Assembly (NCBI RefSeq): GCF_018129065.1
Contig: NZ_JAAEDM010000021.1
Span: 1 to 62,593 of the forward strand
Reading direction: 5' to 3'
Source: Neoroseomonas soli
GTDB lineage: Bacteria > Pseudomonadota > Alphaproteobacteria > Acetobacterales > Acetobacteraceae
Length of the DNA: 62,593 nucleotides
The notes beneath the pieces were generated by a model. That model was not told the origin of the DNA, made no database searches, and saw nothing but the letters and a program-made list of their open reading frames with translations. Positions 21,628 through 30,567 of this stretch are shown here, one piece after another. The translations under genes were made by a program, and so were the position numbers. The first letter of the stretch is position 1. The number at the start of each line of letters is the position of its first letter.

Positions 21628-22269
21628 ATGATGCCCGTCGATCCCAACCTGCTTGCCGGATACCTCCTCGCCTGCGTCGTGCTGGTGCTGACGCCCGGGC
21701 CGGACATGGCCTTCGTGCTGGGCCAGACGCTCTCGGGCGCGGCGCGGCGCGGATGGGCGGCGACCTGCGGCATCCTCACGGGTGCGGCGGTGCACATCCT
21801 GGCGGCCGCAGCCGGCGTGGCCGCCCTGGCGGCCGCGCATCCGGGACTGTTCACGGCGCTGCGCATCACCGGCGCAGCCTACCTGCTCTGGCTCGGCTTC
21901 CATGCCATCCGCGCGGCGCTGCGCGGGGAAGGCGGGCTCGGGGATGGCGGCGCGCCGTCGGTCAGCCTCGGCGCGGCGTATCGGCAGGGATTCCTGACCA
22001 ACCTGCTGAACCCCAAGGTCGGTCTGTTCTTCCTCGCCTTCGTGCCGGTTTTCGTGGACCCGTCGCGCAGCCCGGCCTGGGTGCAGATGCTGATCCTCGG
22101 GCCGCTGCTGCCGCTGATGTCCATTCCCTTCTTCGCCGTGCTGATCGCGGGCGCCGGGCGCATCGCGCAGCGGCTGCGCGCCTCCTCCGCCGGCCGCTGG
22201 CTGGATGGCGCGGCGGGGACGCTGTTCCTCGGGCTCGGCGTCAGGCTGCTGGCGGGCGCTCCGCGCTGA
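21628..22269 (+). CDS. LysE/RhtB family amino-acid exporter
   Basis: Inner-membrane exporter of the LysE superfamily, probably for an amino acid or a derivative. The family signature TPGPDMAFVLGQTLSGAARRG is near the N-terminus and NLLNPKVGLFFLAFVPVFV marks the central helices; about six membrane helices in 213 aa. Two ATGs (21628, 21631) are possible starts; an ATG at 21598 would add a non-hydrophobic leader. The 3' end overlaps the convergent hydrolase gene by 29 bases. Substrate cannot be read from sequence. Confidence 0.88.
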   Translation: MMPVDPNLLAGYLLACVVLVLTPGPDMAFVLGQTLSGAARRGWAATCGILTGAAVHILAAAAGVAALAAAHPGLFTALRITGAAYLLWLGFHAIRAALRGEGGLGDGGAPSVSLGAAYRQGFLTNLLNPKVGLFFLAFVPVFVDPSRSPAWVQMLILGPLLPLMSIPFFAVLIAGAGRIAQRLRASSAGRWLDGAAGTLFLGLGVRLLAGAPR

Positions 22270-23020
22270 ACAGCGCGTCCAGCCCGGCCCGCATCAGGGC
22301 GACCGGGTCGCGGCCGGGCCCCTCGCTGACCGTCGCGATGTGGCTGCCTGGCAGGACCAGGTGGCGCGCGCCGGGGATCAGGGCGCTCTCCACCGGCACC
22401 AGCCCGTCATTCGGGCCGTGGCCGCGCCGCTCCATCCATTGCGCGGCGGCCAGGTGCAGCCGTTCGCGCCCGCGCGCCGAACCCTCGCGCACCTCCGTCG
22501 CCAGGCAGGCGACCGGCAGGGCGGCCAGCAGCCGGGCGACGGGTTCCGCCGCCGCCGCCATCCAGAGGCGACGGACACCGGTCGTCAGGTCCCGCACCCC
22601 TTCGCTCGAGCCGATGCGCAGCAGCCGCGCCAGGCCTCCGGCCGCGGCCTCGAGCGGCTTCGCCCCCATCACCGCATCGGCCACGGGGCTGCCGTAGAAG
22701 GGCGACTGCATGGCGAGGAAGCCGATGCAGCGCGCCTGCGCTTCCAGGTCCAGCAGCGCGGCCAGCGTCTCGAGGCCGCCCTTGCTGTGCGCGATGATCA
22801 GCGCGGGGCGGGGATCGTCGAGCAGCACGACACGCAGCCGGGCGGCATTGGCCGAGACGGGCTCGGCCGTTTGCAGCGGCACCACGGCGGTATCCGCGCC
22901 CTGCGCGACGAGCCAATCGCGCAGCGGCTGCATGTAGTCCAGGCCGAAGGGGCGCAGCGCGGCGACGACCTCGCCCATGAGGCCGTAGACGAGCAGGACG
23001 CGGCGCCCTTGAAGGGTCAT
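22241..23020 (-). CDS. Alpha/beta-hydrolase fold protein (lipase/esterase-like)
   Basis: Likely serine hydrolase. The nucleophile elbow is AHSKGGLETL (serine in the strand-turn-helix, with A replacing the first glycine of GxSxG). An aspartate in GPNDGLVPV and a histidine in LPGSHIATVSEG complete the triad in the right order. Length is 259 aa from the ATG at 23020. The GPNDGLVP segment is typical of triacylglycerol-lipase-like and cell-envelope hydrolases. No signal peptide is evident. It overlaps lysE tail to tail by 29 bases. Confidence 0.7.
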   Translation of the reverse strand: MTLQGRRVLLVYGLMGEVVAALRPFGLDYMQPLRDWLVAQGADTAVVPLQTAEPVSANAARLRVVLLDDPRPALIIAHSKGGLETLAALLDLEAQARCIGFLAMQSPFYGSPVADAVMGAKPLEAAAGGLARLLRIGSSEGVRDLTTGVRRLWMAAAAEPVARLLAALPVACLATEVREGSARGRERLHLAAAQWMERRGHGPNDGLVPVESALIPGARHLVLPGSHIATVSEGPGRDPVALMRAGLDALFSAERPPAA

Positions 23021-23032
23021 GGGGAAGACGGG

Positions 23033-23150
23033 GGGAAGAGAACTTCCCCCCGAGCCCCCCAACCTTCCTTGTCTCTTGGGAACTGACTTCCGAGGTCAGT
23101 CTCCAAGAGACAAAGAAGGGAGGGGGGGCGGGGGAGGTTCTCCTCCCCCG
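23033..23150. repeat. 118-base nested inverted repeat (two family B copies head to head)
   Basis: Two family B palindromes (GGGGGAAGAGAACTTCCCCCC and GGGGGAGGTTCTCCTCCCCC) flank a central stem. The central stem pairs TTGTCTCTTGG with CCAAGAGACAA and, inside it, ACTGAC with GGTCAGT. The spacer strands (polyC versus polyG tracts) are also complementary, so the whole segment can fold into one long structure. It separates the hydrolase start from the pepP stop and begins 7 bases after the pepP stop. Confidence 0.85.
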
Positions 23151-23156
23151 CGACTT

Positions 23157-24962
23157 TCACACCGCCGCGCATGCGCCCCTCAACCAGTCCAGCGTCACCT
23201 CGTCCACCAGCGGCGCCACCTCTGCCAGCACCCGCGCGTGGTAGGCGTTCAGCCACTCCCGTTCCGCCGTCGTGAGCAGTGCGGGCTCGATCAGCGCGCA
23301 CTCGAACGGCGCCAGGGTCAGCGTCTCGAACTGCAGGAAGGGCTTCGTCGCCGCGGGCAGTTCCGCCGGCACCACGAGCAGCAGGTTCTCGAGCCGGATG
23401 CCGTATTCGCCCGTGGCGTAGAAGCCCGGCTCGTCGGACAGGATCATCCCCTCCCGCAACGGCACCACGCGCGCCGTGCGGCTGAAGGCCACCGGCCCCT
23501 CATGGACCGAGAGGAAGGACCCGACCCCGTGCCCCGTGCCGTGGTCGTAGTCGAGCCCTTCATCCCACAGCGCGCGCCTGGCCAGGGCATCGAGGTGCGG
23601 GCCCGCCACGCCCGTGGGGAAGCGCGCCGTCGCCAGCGCGATGTGCCCCTTCAGGACGCGCGTCACGCGTTCCTTCACCGCGGCGGGGGCCGCACCGGGC
23701 CCGGTCCAGAGCGTGCGGGTGATGTCGGTGGTGCCGTCGAGGTACTGGCCGCCGGAATCGATCAGGTAGACCTCGTCCGGCGCGATGCGGCGATCGGTCT
23801 CCGGCATGGCGCGGTAATGGACGATCGCGCCGTGCTCTCCGGCGCCGGAGATGGCGGGGAATGATTCGCCGCGGAACCGCTCGCCGTCCTGGCGGAAGGC
23901 CAGGAGTTGCGCGGCGGCCGACATCTCGGTCAGCCCGCCTTTCGGCGCCTCGGCCGCGAACCAGGCGAGGAAGCGCGCCATCGCCGCCGCATCGCGCCGG
24001 TGCGCGGCGCGCGCGCCGTCGCGCTCCACCGCGTTCTTGCAGGCGCGCGGCATGCGGCAGGGGTCTTCCCCGGCGCTGATCTCGGCGCCGGCCTCCCGCA
24101 GCCAATGGGTGAACCAGGCGGGCGTGGCCTCGGCATCGATGCGCACGCGGCGGCCGCGCAGGGCATCGAGCGCCTGGGGCAGTTCCGACCGTGGGCGCAC
24201 GACGACATCGTTGCCCAGATGCACGCGCGTCTCCGCCGGCACCTTCCGCGGATCCATGAAAAGATCGACCCGCGCATCGGCATGCAGCAGCGCGAAGCCG
24301 AGGGCGAGCGGCGTATGCGCCAGGTCCCCGCCGCGGATGTTGAGCAGCCAGGCGAGCGAATGCGCATCGGCGAGGACCGCCGCCTCCTCCTGCGCATCGC
24401 GCAGCGTGGCGGCGGCCTCGGCGCGCTTCTCGGCGGAGGGCTTGCCGGCGAACTCGATCGGATGCGGCACCGCCTCGGCCATGGGCGCGGCGGGGCGGTC
24501 GGCCCAGACGGCGTCCAGCGGGTTCGCGGTGAGCGGCACGAAATGCAGGCCTGGGACGGTCAGACGCTCGATCGCCGAGGCGGCGTGCAGCCATGGATCG
24601 TAGCCGATGGCGAGGTCCTGGGCGTGGGCCTTCAGCCACTCCGCCGGCGGTTCCTCGGTGACATGGCGGCACTCCCAGAGGCTGCCGTCGGTCTGGGCAC
24701 GGACCTGCAACGTGTAGCGGCCATCGGTGAAGACGGCAGCACGGTCCGGCAGGACGATGGCCATGCCGGCCGAGCCGGTGAAGCCGGTCAGCCAGGCCAG
24801 GCGCTCGCCCGAGGGCGGCACGTATTCGCCGAGATGCTCATCGGCGCGGGGCACGATAAAGCCCTGGACGCCGGCCTCGGCGAGGCGGGCACGGAGGGCG
24901 GCAAGGCGTTCGGAGGGGGTCAGGGCTGTGATCCTTGTCACCGCAAAATTGCATCCATCCAC
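23157..24962 (-). CDS. pepP: Xaa-Pro aminopeptidase (M24B, aminopeptidase P family)
   Basis: Cytoplasmic metalloenzyme removing N-terminal residues before proline. It has two creatinase-like N-terminal domains and a C-terminal pita-bread domain. Metal ligands are visible: two aspartates in DSGGQYLDGTTDITRT, a histidine in HGVGSFLSVHEGP, and glutamates in LSDEPGFY and RLENLLLV. At about 600 aa it is the long three-domain type. ATG 24962 gives 601 aa; GTG 24941, in better agreement with the MTRITALTP-like family start, gives 594. Confidence 0.9.
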   Translation of the reverse strand: MDGCNFAVTRITALTPSERLAALRARLAEAGVQGFIVPRADEHLGEYVPPSGERLAWLTGFTGSAGMAIVLPDRAAVFTDGRYTLQVRAQTDGSLWECRHVTEEPPAEWLKAHAQDLAIGYDPWLHAASAIERLTVPGLHFVPLTANPLDAVWADRPAAPMAEAVPHPIEFAGKPSAEKRAEAAATLRDAQEEAAVLADAHSLAWLLNIRGGDLAHTPLALGFALLHADARVDLFMDPRKVPAETRVHLGNDVVVRPRSELPQALDALRGRRVRIDAEATPAWFTHWLREAGAEISAGEDPCRMPRACKNAVERDGARAAHRRDAAAMARFLAWFAAEAPKGGLTEMSAAAQLLAFRQDGERFRGESFPAISGAGEHGAIVHYRAMPETDRRIAPDEVYLIDSGGQYLDGTTDITRTLWTGPGAAPAAVKERVTRVLKGHIALATARFPTGVAGPHLDALARRALWDEGLDYDHGTGHGVGSFLSVHEGPVAFSRTARVVPLREGMILSDEPGFYATGEYGIRLENLLLVVPAELPAATKPFLQFETLTLAPFECALIEPALLTTAEREWLNAYHARVLAEVAPLVDEVTLDWLRGACAAV

Positions 24963-25098
24963 AGGTAACCACGCATCTCACGCATATCTCAGCCGTGTCC
25001 TTCGCGCATCACCTGTGGCGCACGTGCACCTATATGACTGCCAAGACATGTAGGCCGGCATCGAAACAGCCCGCCGGCACCGCGAGGGAAAACTAGCC

Positions 25099-25461
25099 AT
25101 GGACACCGCCATCACCAAGGCCGAGGCCGCCCTGCTGCTGCCCGCCACCACCATCTCCTCCCGCCGCATGGCGGAGGTCGAGCGCATCCGCCTCGCCGCC
25201 ATCACCGCGCGCGATGCCGCGATCGCCGATGGCATCCGCCGCGGCGTGCGCGCCGTGGGCCGCGTGATCGAGGCGCTGGTCCGCGCCGTCGTCACCTTTC
25301 CGGCCCGGGTCGATACCTACAACGCGCTGCGCTCCCTGTCCGACCGCGAGTTGCAGGATATCGGCATGACGCGCTTCGACATCGGGCGGGTCTTCGAGCC
25401 CGGCTTCGATCCCCGCCCGGCCAACGACGCCGGCCAGCGCCGCGCCACCCGCGCGGCCTGA
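25099..25461 (+). CDS. DUF1127 (YjiS-like) domain protein
   Basis: Small basic protein whose C-terminal part, from about residue 75 (YNALRSLSDRELQDIGMTR), is a DUF1127 domain. In alphaproteobacteria such proteins are short, arginine-rich and linked to stress physiology, phosphate metabolism and RNA turnover. Here the domain is preceded by about 70 residues of alanine/arginine-rich helix, so at 120 aa it is longer than the common 45-70 aa forms. GAGGG precedes the ATG. It is divergent from pepP. Confidence 0.8.
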   Translation: MDTAITKAEAALLLPATTISSRRMAEVERIRLAAITARDAAIADGIRRGVRAVGRVIEALVRAVVTFPARVDTYNALRSLSDRELQDIGMTRFDIGRVFEPGFDPRPANDAGQRRATRAA

Positions 25462-25472
25462 CCGGGTTCCGC

Positions 25473-25503
25473 GGGGCCGCGGTTCCCCCCTCGCCGCGGC
25501 CCC
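25473..25503 (+). terminator. Hairpin after the DUF1127 gene
   Basis: GGGGCCGCGG (25473-25482) pairs with CCGCGGCCCC (25494-25503) around an 11-base loop, 12 bases after the stop. No T-run follows, so it is a candidate terminator by shape and position only. Confidence 0.5.
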
Positions 25504-25569
25504 GCCCCCACCTTCACCGGGGGGCGCGCAGCCCTTAGCCTCCGGGAGAACGGAGGAAGGGTTCCCACG

Positions 25570-26697
25570 ATGCGCCTCGGCCTGTTCATGATGCCGCTGC
25601 ACCCACCGCAGCGGCCGATGCACGAAACCCTCGCCGAGGACACCGAGAAGTCGCTGCTGGCCGACCGGCTGGGCTTCGACGAGCTGTGGGTGGGCGAGCA
25701 TTTCTCCGCCACGTCCGAGCCGATCGCCTCGCCGCTGATGTTCATGGCGGGGCTGATCCACCGCACGCGCCTGACCTTCGGCACCGGCGTCATCAACCTT
25801 CCCAACCACCACCCCGCCATCGTCGCCGCCGAGGTCGCGCAGTTCGACCACATGTCCGGCGGCCGGCTGCTGTTCGGCATCGGCGCCGGGGGGCTTGCCT
25901 CGGATTTCGAACTCTTCGGCGACATCGAGCCGATCGAGCGCGGCAAGCGCATGCTGGAATCCATCGCCACGATCCAGGCGATCTGGGGCAGCAACCCGCC
26001 CTACGAGATCGAAGGCCGCACCTGGCCGATCCGGCTGACGCGCACGGTGCTGCCCGAATACGGCGTCGGCTTCATGCCGAAGCCGTTTCGGCCGGGCGGG
26101 CCTTCCATCCACATCTCGGCGCGCCAGCCGGAGAGCTACGGCGTGACCGTCGCGGCGGCGCGCGGCTGGGGCGTGATCAGCGCGAACTTCGTCGCGCACC
26201 GCGTCCTCGCCGGGCACTGGCGCAGCATGGCGAAGGGGCTGGCGGAAGCCGGCCGGCCCGTGGACGGATCCAACTGGCGCGTCGCACGCAACCTCGTCAT
26301 CGCCGCGACCGACGCCGAGGCGCAGGCCCGCGCCACCGCACCCGAAGGCGCCACGCGCTACTACTTCGACTACCTCGGCAGCCTGGCGAAGCGCGCCGGC
26401 CTCGCCGCCACCATGACGCCGCGCGACGACATGGACCCGATGAGCGCCACGCCCGAGGACATGATCGAAGCCTGCGTCATCAGCGGCAGCGCGAAGACCG
26501 TGCTCGACCGCCTGGTGGCGCTGCGCGAGGAGGTCGGCCCCTTCGGTCACCTGCTGATGCCGGGCCTGGATTGGTCCGGCGTCAATGCAGCCTGGGAAGC
26601 GGAATCGATGCGGCGGCTGGCCGAGGAGGTGATGCCGAAGCTGCGGCGGCACCTGGCCGCGACGGAAGCGCGTGAACCTCTCGGGACAACGGCCTGA
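25570..26697 (+). CDS. LLM-class flavin-dependent monooxygenase (limonene-monooxygenase-like)
   Basis: Luciferase-like TIM-barrel monooxygenase using reduced flavin and oxygen. Family features are FDELWVGEHFSA near the start, FGTGVINLPNHHPAIVA, QFDHMSGGRLLFGIGAGG, and the C-terminal VISGSAKTVLDRL. It resembles the branch annotated as limonene 1,2-monooxygenase, but the substrate is not readable. Length is 375 aa. GGAGGAAGGG lies just upstream of the ATG. It is a lone gene following the DUF1127 hairpin. Confidence 0.85.
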   Translation: MRLGLFMMPLHPPQRPMHETLAEDTEKSLLADRLGFDELWVGEHFSATSEPIASPLMFMAGLIHRTRLTFGTGVINLPNHHPAIVAAEVAQFDHMSGGRLLFGIGAGGLASDFELFGDIEPIERGKRMLESIATIQAIWGSNPPYEIEGRTWPIRLTRTVLPEYGVGFMPKPFRPGGPSIHISARQPESYGVTVAAARGWGVISANFVAHRVLAGHWRSMAKGLAEAGRPVDGSNWRVARNLVIAATDAEAQARATAPEGATRYYFDYLGSLAKRAGLAATMTPRDDMDPMSATPEDMIEACVISGSAKTVLDRLVALREEVGPFGHLLMPGLDWSGVNAAWEAESMRRLAEEVMPKLRRHLAATEAREPLGTTA

Positions 26698-26702
26698 TCG
26701 GT

Positions 26703-27056
26703 TCAGGGGCGCTCCGGCGCGGCGGCAAGCAGTTCCGCGCCGCTCCAGACAGCCATCGCGCCGAATGCCAATCCGCAGGCTGCATACAGGACGAGGTTCG
26801 ACCAATAGGCCAGCGGCTGCTCGGCACGGCCTGCGCTGCCGCCCCGGCGCGGGAAAACGCCCCGGCGCAGCGCATCGAAGACGACAAAGGCGAGTAAGGC
26901 GGTCATCGGCGCGGCCAGGAACAGGCTGATCAGCCAGCGGCCGTAGCCCTGTTCCGCGACCGCCGCGAGCCCGCCATAGAGAAGCCCGCCGAGCGCGGCG
27001 ACCAGCACCGCGGTCCTGGCCAGCCGCCGCAGCATCGTTCCGATGTCTTCGTACAT
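26703..27056 (-). CDS. Small membrane protein, function unknown
   Basis: A protein of about 117 aa with three probable membrane helices (TAVLVAALGGLLYGGLAAV, WLISLFLAAPMTALLAFVVF and LVLYAACGLAFGAMAVW). I see no family motif. The ATG at 27056 is preferred; a GTG at 27083 with GAAGGG upstream would add nine residues. Its 3' end is five bases from the end of the convergent monooxygenase gene. Confidence 0.6.
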   Translation of the reverse strand: MYEDIGTMLRRLARTAVLVAALGGLLYGGLAAVAEQGYGRWLISLFLAAPMTALLAFVVFDALRRGVFPRRGGSAGRAEQPLAYWSNLVLYAACGLAFGAMAVWSGAELLAAAPERP

Positions 27057-27177
27057 TCCGCGAGGATCGGCGAGGACAGCCACCCCTTCAATCCGTCCGC
27101 GCCCCGGAACCGGGGCCGGATGCTTCGCGGCGGCGCATATTCACGAATTGCTAACCTGCGCCGCGCAGGCTGAGACG

Positions 27178-27465
27178 ATGCAGGTGGCCCTCAACGCCTC
27201 GGTCCAGGGGATGCAGCGCGCGACGGAACGCCTTGCCGACGCCGCCACGGTCATCGCCGATCCGACACCGGGCAGCGCCCGCGGCGCGGACCCCTCGCCC
27301 GCGCCGCCGACCGGCAACCAGGGCCTGACCGCCGCCCAGGCCAGCGGCGACCTCGAACGCGCATTCGTGGATGTGATCCAGGCACGGCGCGCCTATGAGG
27401 CGAACGCAAAGGCCCTGGAACGCAACGCCGAAACCGAACGCGCCCTGCTCAGCCGCGGCGCCTGA
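27178..27465 (+). CDS. Miniature flagellar-rod-like protein
   Basis: A 95-residue protein. The N-terminal helix (VALNASVQGMQRATERLADA) resembles the amphipathic N-terminus of FlgB/FlgC/FlgG rod proteins. The C-terminal helix (DLERAFVDVIQARRAYEANA, then LERNAETERALL) matches the flagellar rod C-terminal domain, including the R-AYEANAK pattern. The whole central domain is replaced by a proline/glycine-rich linker of about 40 residues. No other flagellar gene is in view. The ATG at 27178 is chosen; a longer frame from 27043 has an unlikely leader. It overlaps prmA tail to tail by 17 bases. Confidence 0.7.
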   Translation: MQVALNASVQGMQRATERLADAATVIADPTPGSARGADPSPAPPTGNQGLTAAQASGDLERAFVDVIQARRAYEANAKALERNAETERALLSRGA

Positions 27466-28375
27466 GCACCAGCGTCGTCCACGGCCCGACATCGATCCGC
27501 CGTTCCAGCACCAGCCCCTGGCGGCGATGGGCGGCCAGCACCATCCGCGCCTGCGTGCCCAGCAGCCCCGCCAGGATCGCGGTTCCGCCCGACGCCAGAT
27601 GGAGCGCCAGGTCCCGCGCCATGGCGCAGAGCGGCCGTGCCAGGATGTTCGCGAAGATCAGTTCGTAGCGCGCGCCCTTCATCATGCGCGGCTTCCAGCC
27701 ATCGGCCAGGATGCTGCGCATCCGCCGCGGCCCGAGGCCGTTCATCCGCGCATTCTGGTCGCAGACGCGCACGGACCAGGGCTCGATATCCGTCGCCAGC
27801 ACGCGACAGGGCACCGTCTTCGCCGCCGCCATCGCCAGGATGCCGGACCCGCTGCCGAGGTCACACACCGTCCGCGGCCGCCGATGCGCGATCGCCTCAT
27901 AGGCGCGCAGGCAGCCCTGGGTCGAGGCGTGTTCCCCGGACCCGAAGGCCAGCCCCGCATCCAGCTTCAGCACCACGCGGCCATGGGTGCGCGGGTCCGG
28001 CACATGCGTCGGCCGGATCAGGAAGCGCCGGCCGACCGGCATCTCGGGGAAGGCCTGTACGGTGCGGGCGAGCCAACCTTCCGCCTCGACCGGGGAAACC
28101 TGCACGATGGGCGGCTCGATGCCCGCGACGGCGGCGGCGAGCGCCAGCGCGGCGTCCAGTTCGTCATCATGCGCGCCGGCCTCGCGCACGCCCTCGATGC
28201 GCCAGGTGTCGGTCGGCTCGTCGCGGAAATAGGCGACGGTGGTGCAGACCTGTTCAAGCGCCGCCTCGAAGACCGGCACGGCGTGTTCCGGCAGCCCGTC
28301 GATCACCAGGGCTTCCAGCGGTTCCGCCCGGCGGCGCGACAGCGCGCCTGGGGCATCGGGGCCCGAGGGTCTCAT
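27449..28375 (-). CDS. prmA: Ribosomal protein L11 methyltransferase
   Basis: SAM-dependent methylation of ribosomal protein L11. The C-terminal Rossmann methyltransferase domain shows FGSGEHASTQGCL, the SAM loop DLGSGSGILAMAAAK, and the ANILARPL motif typical of PrmA. The N-terminal third is the L11-binding domain. Length is 308 aa. Its ATG overlaps the uvrD stop as ATGA, so it is the last gene of a coupled minus-strand operon (pentapeptide protein, uvrD, prmA). Confidence 0.92.
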   Translation of the reverse strand: MRPSGPDAPGALSRRRAEPLEALVIDGLPEHAVPVFEAALEQVCTTVAYFRDEPTDTWRIEGVREAGAHDDELDAALALAAAVAGIEPPIVQVSPVEAEGWLARTVQAFPEMPVGRRFLIRPTHVPDPRTHGRVVLKLDAGLAFGSGEHASTQGCLRAYEAIAHRRPRTVCDLGSGSGILAMAAAKTVPCRVLATDIEPWSVRVCDQNARMNGLGPRRMRSILADGWKPRMMKGARYELIFANILARPLCAMARDLALHLASGGTAILAGLLGTQARMVLAAHRRQGLVLERRIDVGPWTTLVLRRRG

Positions 28376-30567
28376 CGGGTCTTCTCCACGAAACTGTCCA
28401 GCAGGCGCTTTGATCCCGCCTTCTCGAAATCGATGTCGAGGCGGTTCTCCTCGATCGCGGTGATGCGGCCGTAGCCGAACTTCTGGTGGAAGATGCGCTC
28501 GCCGACCGAGAAATTGCCGGTCGCGGCGGGGCGTTCCTTCACTTCCCAGGCGCCGGCCTCGATCATCCGCCGCGGACGCATCCCGTACAGCCCGCCGCCG
28601 GCGAAGACCGAGGCATGGCTGCGCGCTTCCCGCTGCGCGCCGCCCTCGACGATGATCTCGCCCACCGGCAGTTCATCGAGGAAGCGAGACGGCAGCGAGG
28701 ACTGCCAGTTGCCGTAGATGCGCCGGTTCGCCGCATGGCTGATCACCGCGACGCGCCGCGCACGGGTGATGCCGACGTACGCAAGGCGCCGTTCTTCCTC
28801 CAACGCCTTCTCGCCGCCTTCGTCGAGCGAGCGCTGGGACGGGAACAGCCCTTCTTCCCAGCCCGGCAGGAAGACCATGTCGAACTCGAGGCCCTTGGCC
28901 CCGTGCAGCGTCATCAGCGAGACGCGCTCGCCTTCCGCCGCGTCGTCGTTCTCCATCACCAGGGAGACGTGTTCGAGGAAGCCGGCCAGGTTCTCGAACT
29001 CGCCCATGGCGCGCACGAGTTCCTTCAGGTTGTCGAGCCGCCCCGGCGCATCGGGCGACTTGTCCTGCTTCCACATCTCCGCGTAGCCGGATTCATCGAG
29101 CAGCGTCGCGGCCATCACCACATGGCCTTCCGCGCCGGCCATGGCGCGCCAACGTTCGAAGCCGCGCAGCAAGTCCTGCAACGCCGCGCGCGCCTTGGCC
29201 TGCTTGATCGCGCCCGTTTCCAGCGCGCGCGCGGCAGCCAACGACAGCGGCAGCGATTCCGCCCGCGCGATGGCGTGCATCGACTGCATCGCGGTGTCAC
29301 CGAGGCCGCGCTTCGGGGTGTTCACAATGCGCTCGAAGGCCAGGTCGTCCGCCGGCTGCCCCACGACGCGGAAATAGGCTAGCGCGTCGCGGATCTCCTG
29401 CCGCTCGTAAAAGCGCGCGCCGCCGACGACGCGATAGGGAATGCCGAGGACGATCAGCCGTTCCTCGAAGGACCGCGTCTGGAAGCCGGCGCGCACGAGG
29501 ATCGCGACCTCGCCGAGCGAGAAGCCCTCACGCCGCGCGGCCTCGATGCGTTCGCCGACCATGCGCGCCTCTTCCTCGCTGTCCCACAGCGAGACGACGC
29601 GCACCTTCTCCCCTTCCGCATCCGCGCGCCCGGGGCGCAGCGTCTTGCCGAGGCGGCCGGTGTTCTTCGCGATCAGCCCGGAGGCGGCGGCGAGGATGTG
29701 GCGCGTGGAACGGTAGTTGCTCTCCAACCGGACGATCTTCGCGCCGGGGAAGTCTTTCTCGAAGCGGAGGATGTTCTCGATCTCCGCCCCGCGCCAGGAA
29801 TAGATCGACTGGTCGTCGTCACCGACGCAGCAGATGTTCCGGTGCCCCTGGGCGAGCAGCCGCAGCCAGTAGTACTGCACCAGGTTGGTGTCCTGGTACT
29901 CGTCCACCAGGATGTAGCGGAAGCGGCGGTGGTAGTCGGCGAGGACCTCCGCATTGTCGCGCAGCAGGTTCACGACATGCAGCAGCAGGTCGCCGAAGTC
30001 GCAGGCGTTCAGCGCCTTCAGACGGTCCTGGTAGGCGGCGTAGATCTCGGTGCCGCGGCCATTGGCGTAGTCGGAATCCTCGGCGGGCGTGACGGCCTCG
30101 GGCGAGAGGCCGCGATCCTTCCAACGCTGGATCACCGCCATCATCCCGTTCGGCGGCCAGCGTTTCAGGTCCAGGCCGATGGCTTCCATCACCTGCTTGA
30201 GCAGCCGCGTCTGGTCATCGACATCGAGGATGGTGAAGTTCGACGTCAGCCCCACCAGCTCCGCGTGCCGCCGCAGCATGCGCGCGGCGAGCGCATGGAA
30301 GGTGCCGAGCCACAGCCCTTCCGCCGGCTGGCCGAGGATGGCGGAGACACGTTCCCGCATCTCCCGCGCCGCCTTGTTGGTGAAGGTGACGGCAAGCACC
30401 TGCGACGGGTATGCCTTCCCCTGCAGCAGGATATGCGCGAAGCGCGTCGTCAGCACGCGCGTCTTGCCGGTGCCCGCGCCGGCGAGCACCAGCAGCGGCC
30501 CGTCCACCGCCTCGACCGCCGCGCGCTGCTCGGGGTTGAGGCGGACGAGGTAGTCCGCGCCGCTCAC
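28372..30567 (-). CDS. uvrD: UvrD/PcrA superfamily I DNA helicase
   Basis: 3'-5' helicase for excision and mismatch repair and for clearing RecA or stalled forks. Motifs in order: Q-motif LNPEQRAAVEAV, Walker A AGAGTGKTR, VTFTNKAAREM, VDEYQDTN, GDDDQSIYSWRGAE, VRLESNYRST, LMTLHGAKGLEF and VGITRARRVAVI. The C-terminus (KFGYGRITAIEENRLDI) is the Tudor-like domain that binds RNA polymerase. From the GTG at 30567 it is 731 aa, matching the family; this GTG overlaps the upstream pentapeptide gene's stop (GTGA). The longer open frame upstream is not helicase. Confidence 0.94.
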   Translation of the reverse strand: MSGADYLVRLNPEQRAAVEAVDGPLLVLAGAGTGKTRVLTTRFAHILLQGKAYPSQVLAVTFTNKAAREMRERVSAILGQPAEGLWLGTFHALAARMLRRHAELVGLTSNFTILDVDDQTRLLKQVMEAIGLDLKRWPPNGMMAVIQRWKDRGLSPEAVTPAEDSDYANGRGTEIYAAYQDRLKALNACDFGDLLLHVVNLLRDNAEVLADYHRRFRYILVDEYQDTNLVQYYWLRLLAQGHRNICCVGDDDQSIYSWRGAEIENILRFEKDFPGAKIVRLESNYRSTRHILAAASGLIAKNTGRLGKTLRPGRADAEGEKVRVVSLWDSEEEARMVGERIEAARREGFSLGEVAILVRAGFQTRSFEERLIVLGIPYRVVGGARFYERQEIRDALAYFRVVGQPADDLAFERIVNTPKRGLGDTAMQSMHAIARAESLPLSLAAARALETGAIKQAKARAALQDLLRGFERWRAMAGAEGHVVMAATLLDESGYAEMWKQDKSPDAPGRLDNLKELVRAMGEFENLAGFLEHVSLVMENDDAAEGERVSLMTLHGAKGLEFDMVFLPGWEEGLFPSQRSLDEGGEKALEEERRLAYVGITRARRVAVISHAANRRIYGNWQSSLPSRFLDELPVGEIIVEGGAQREARSHASVFAGGGLYGMRPRRMIEAGAWEVKERPAATGNFSVGERIFHQKFGYGRITAIEENRLDIDFEKAGSKRLLDSFVEKTR

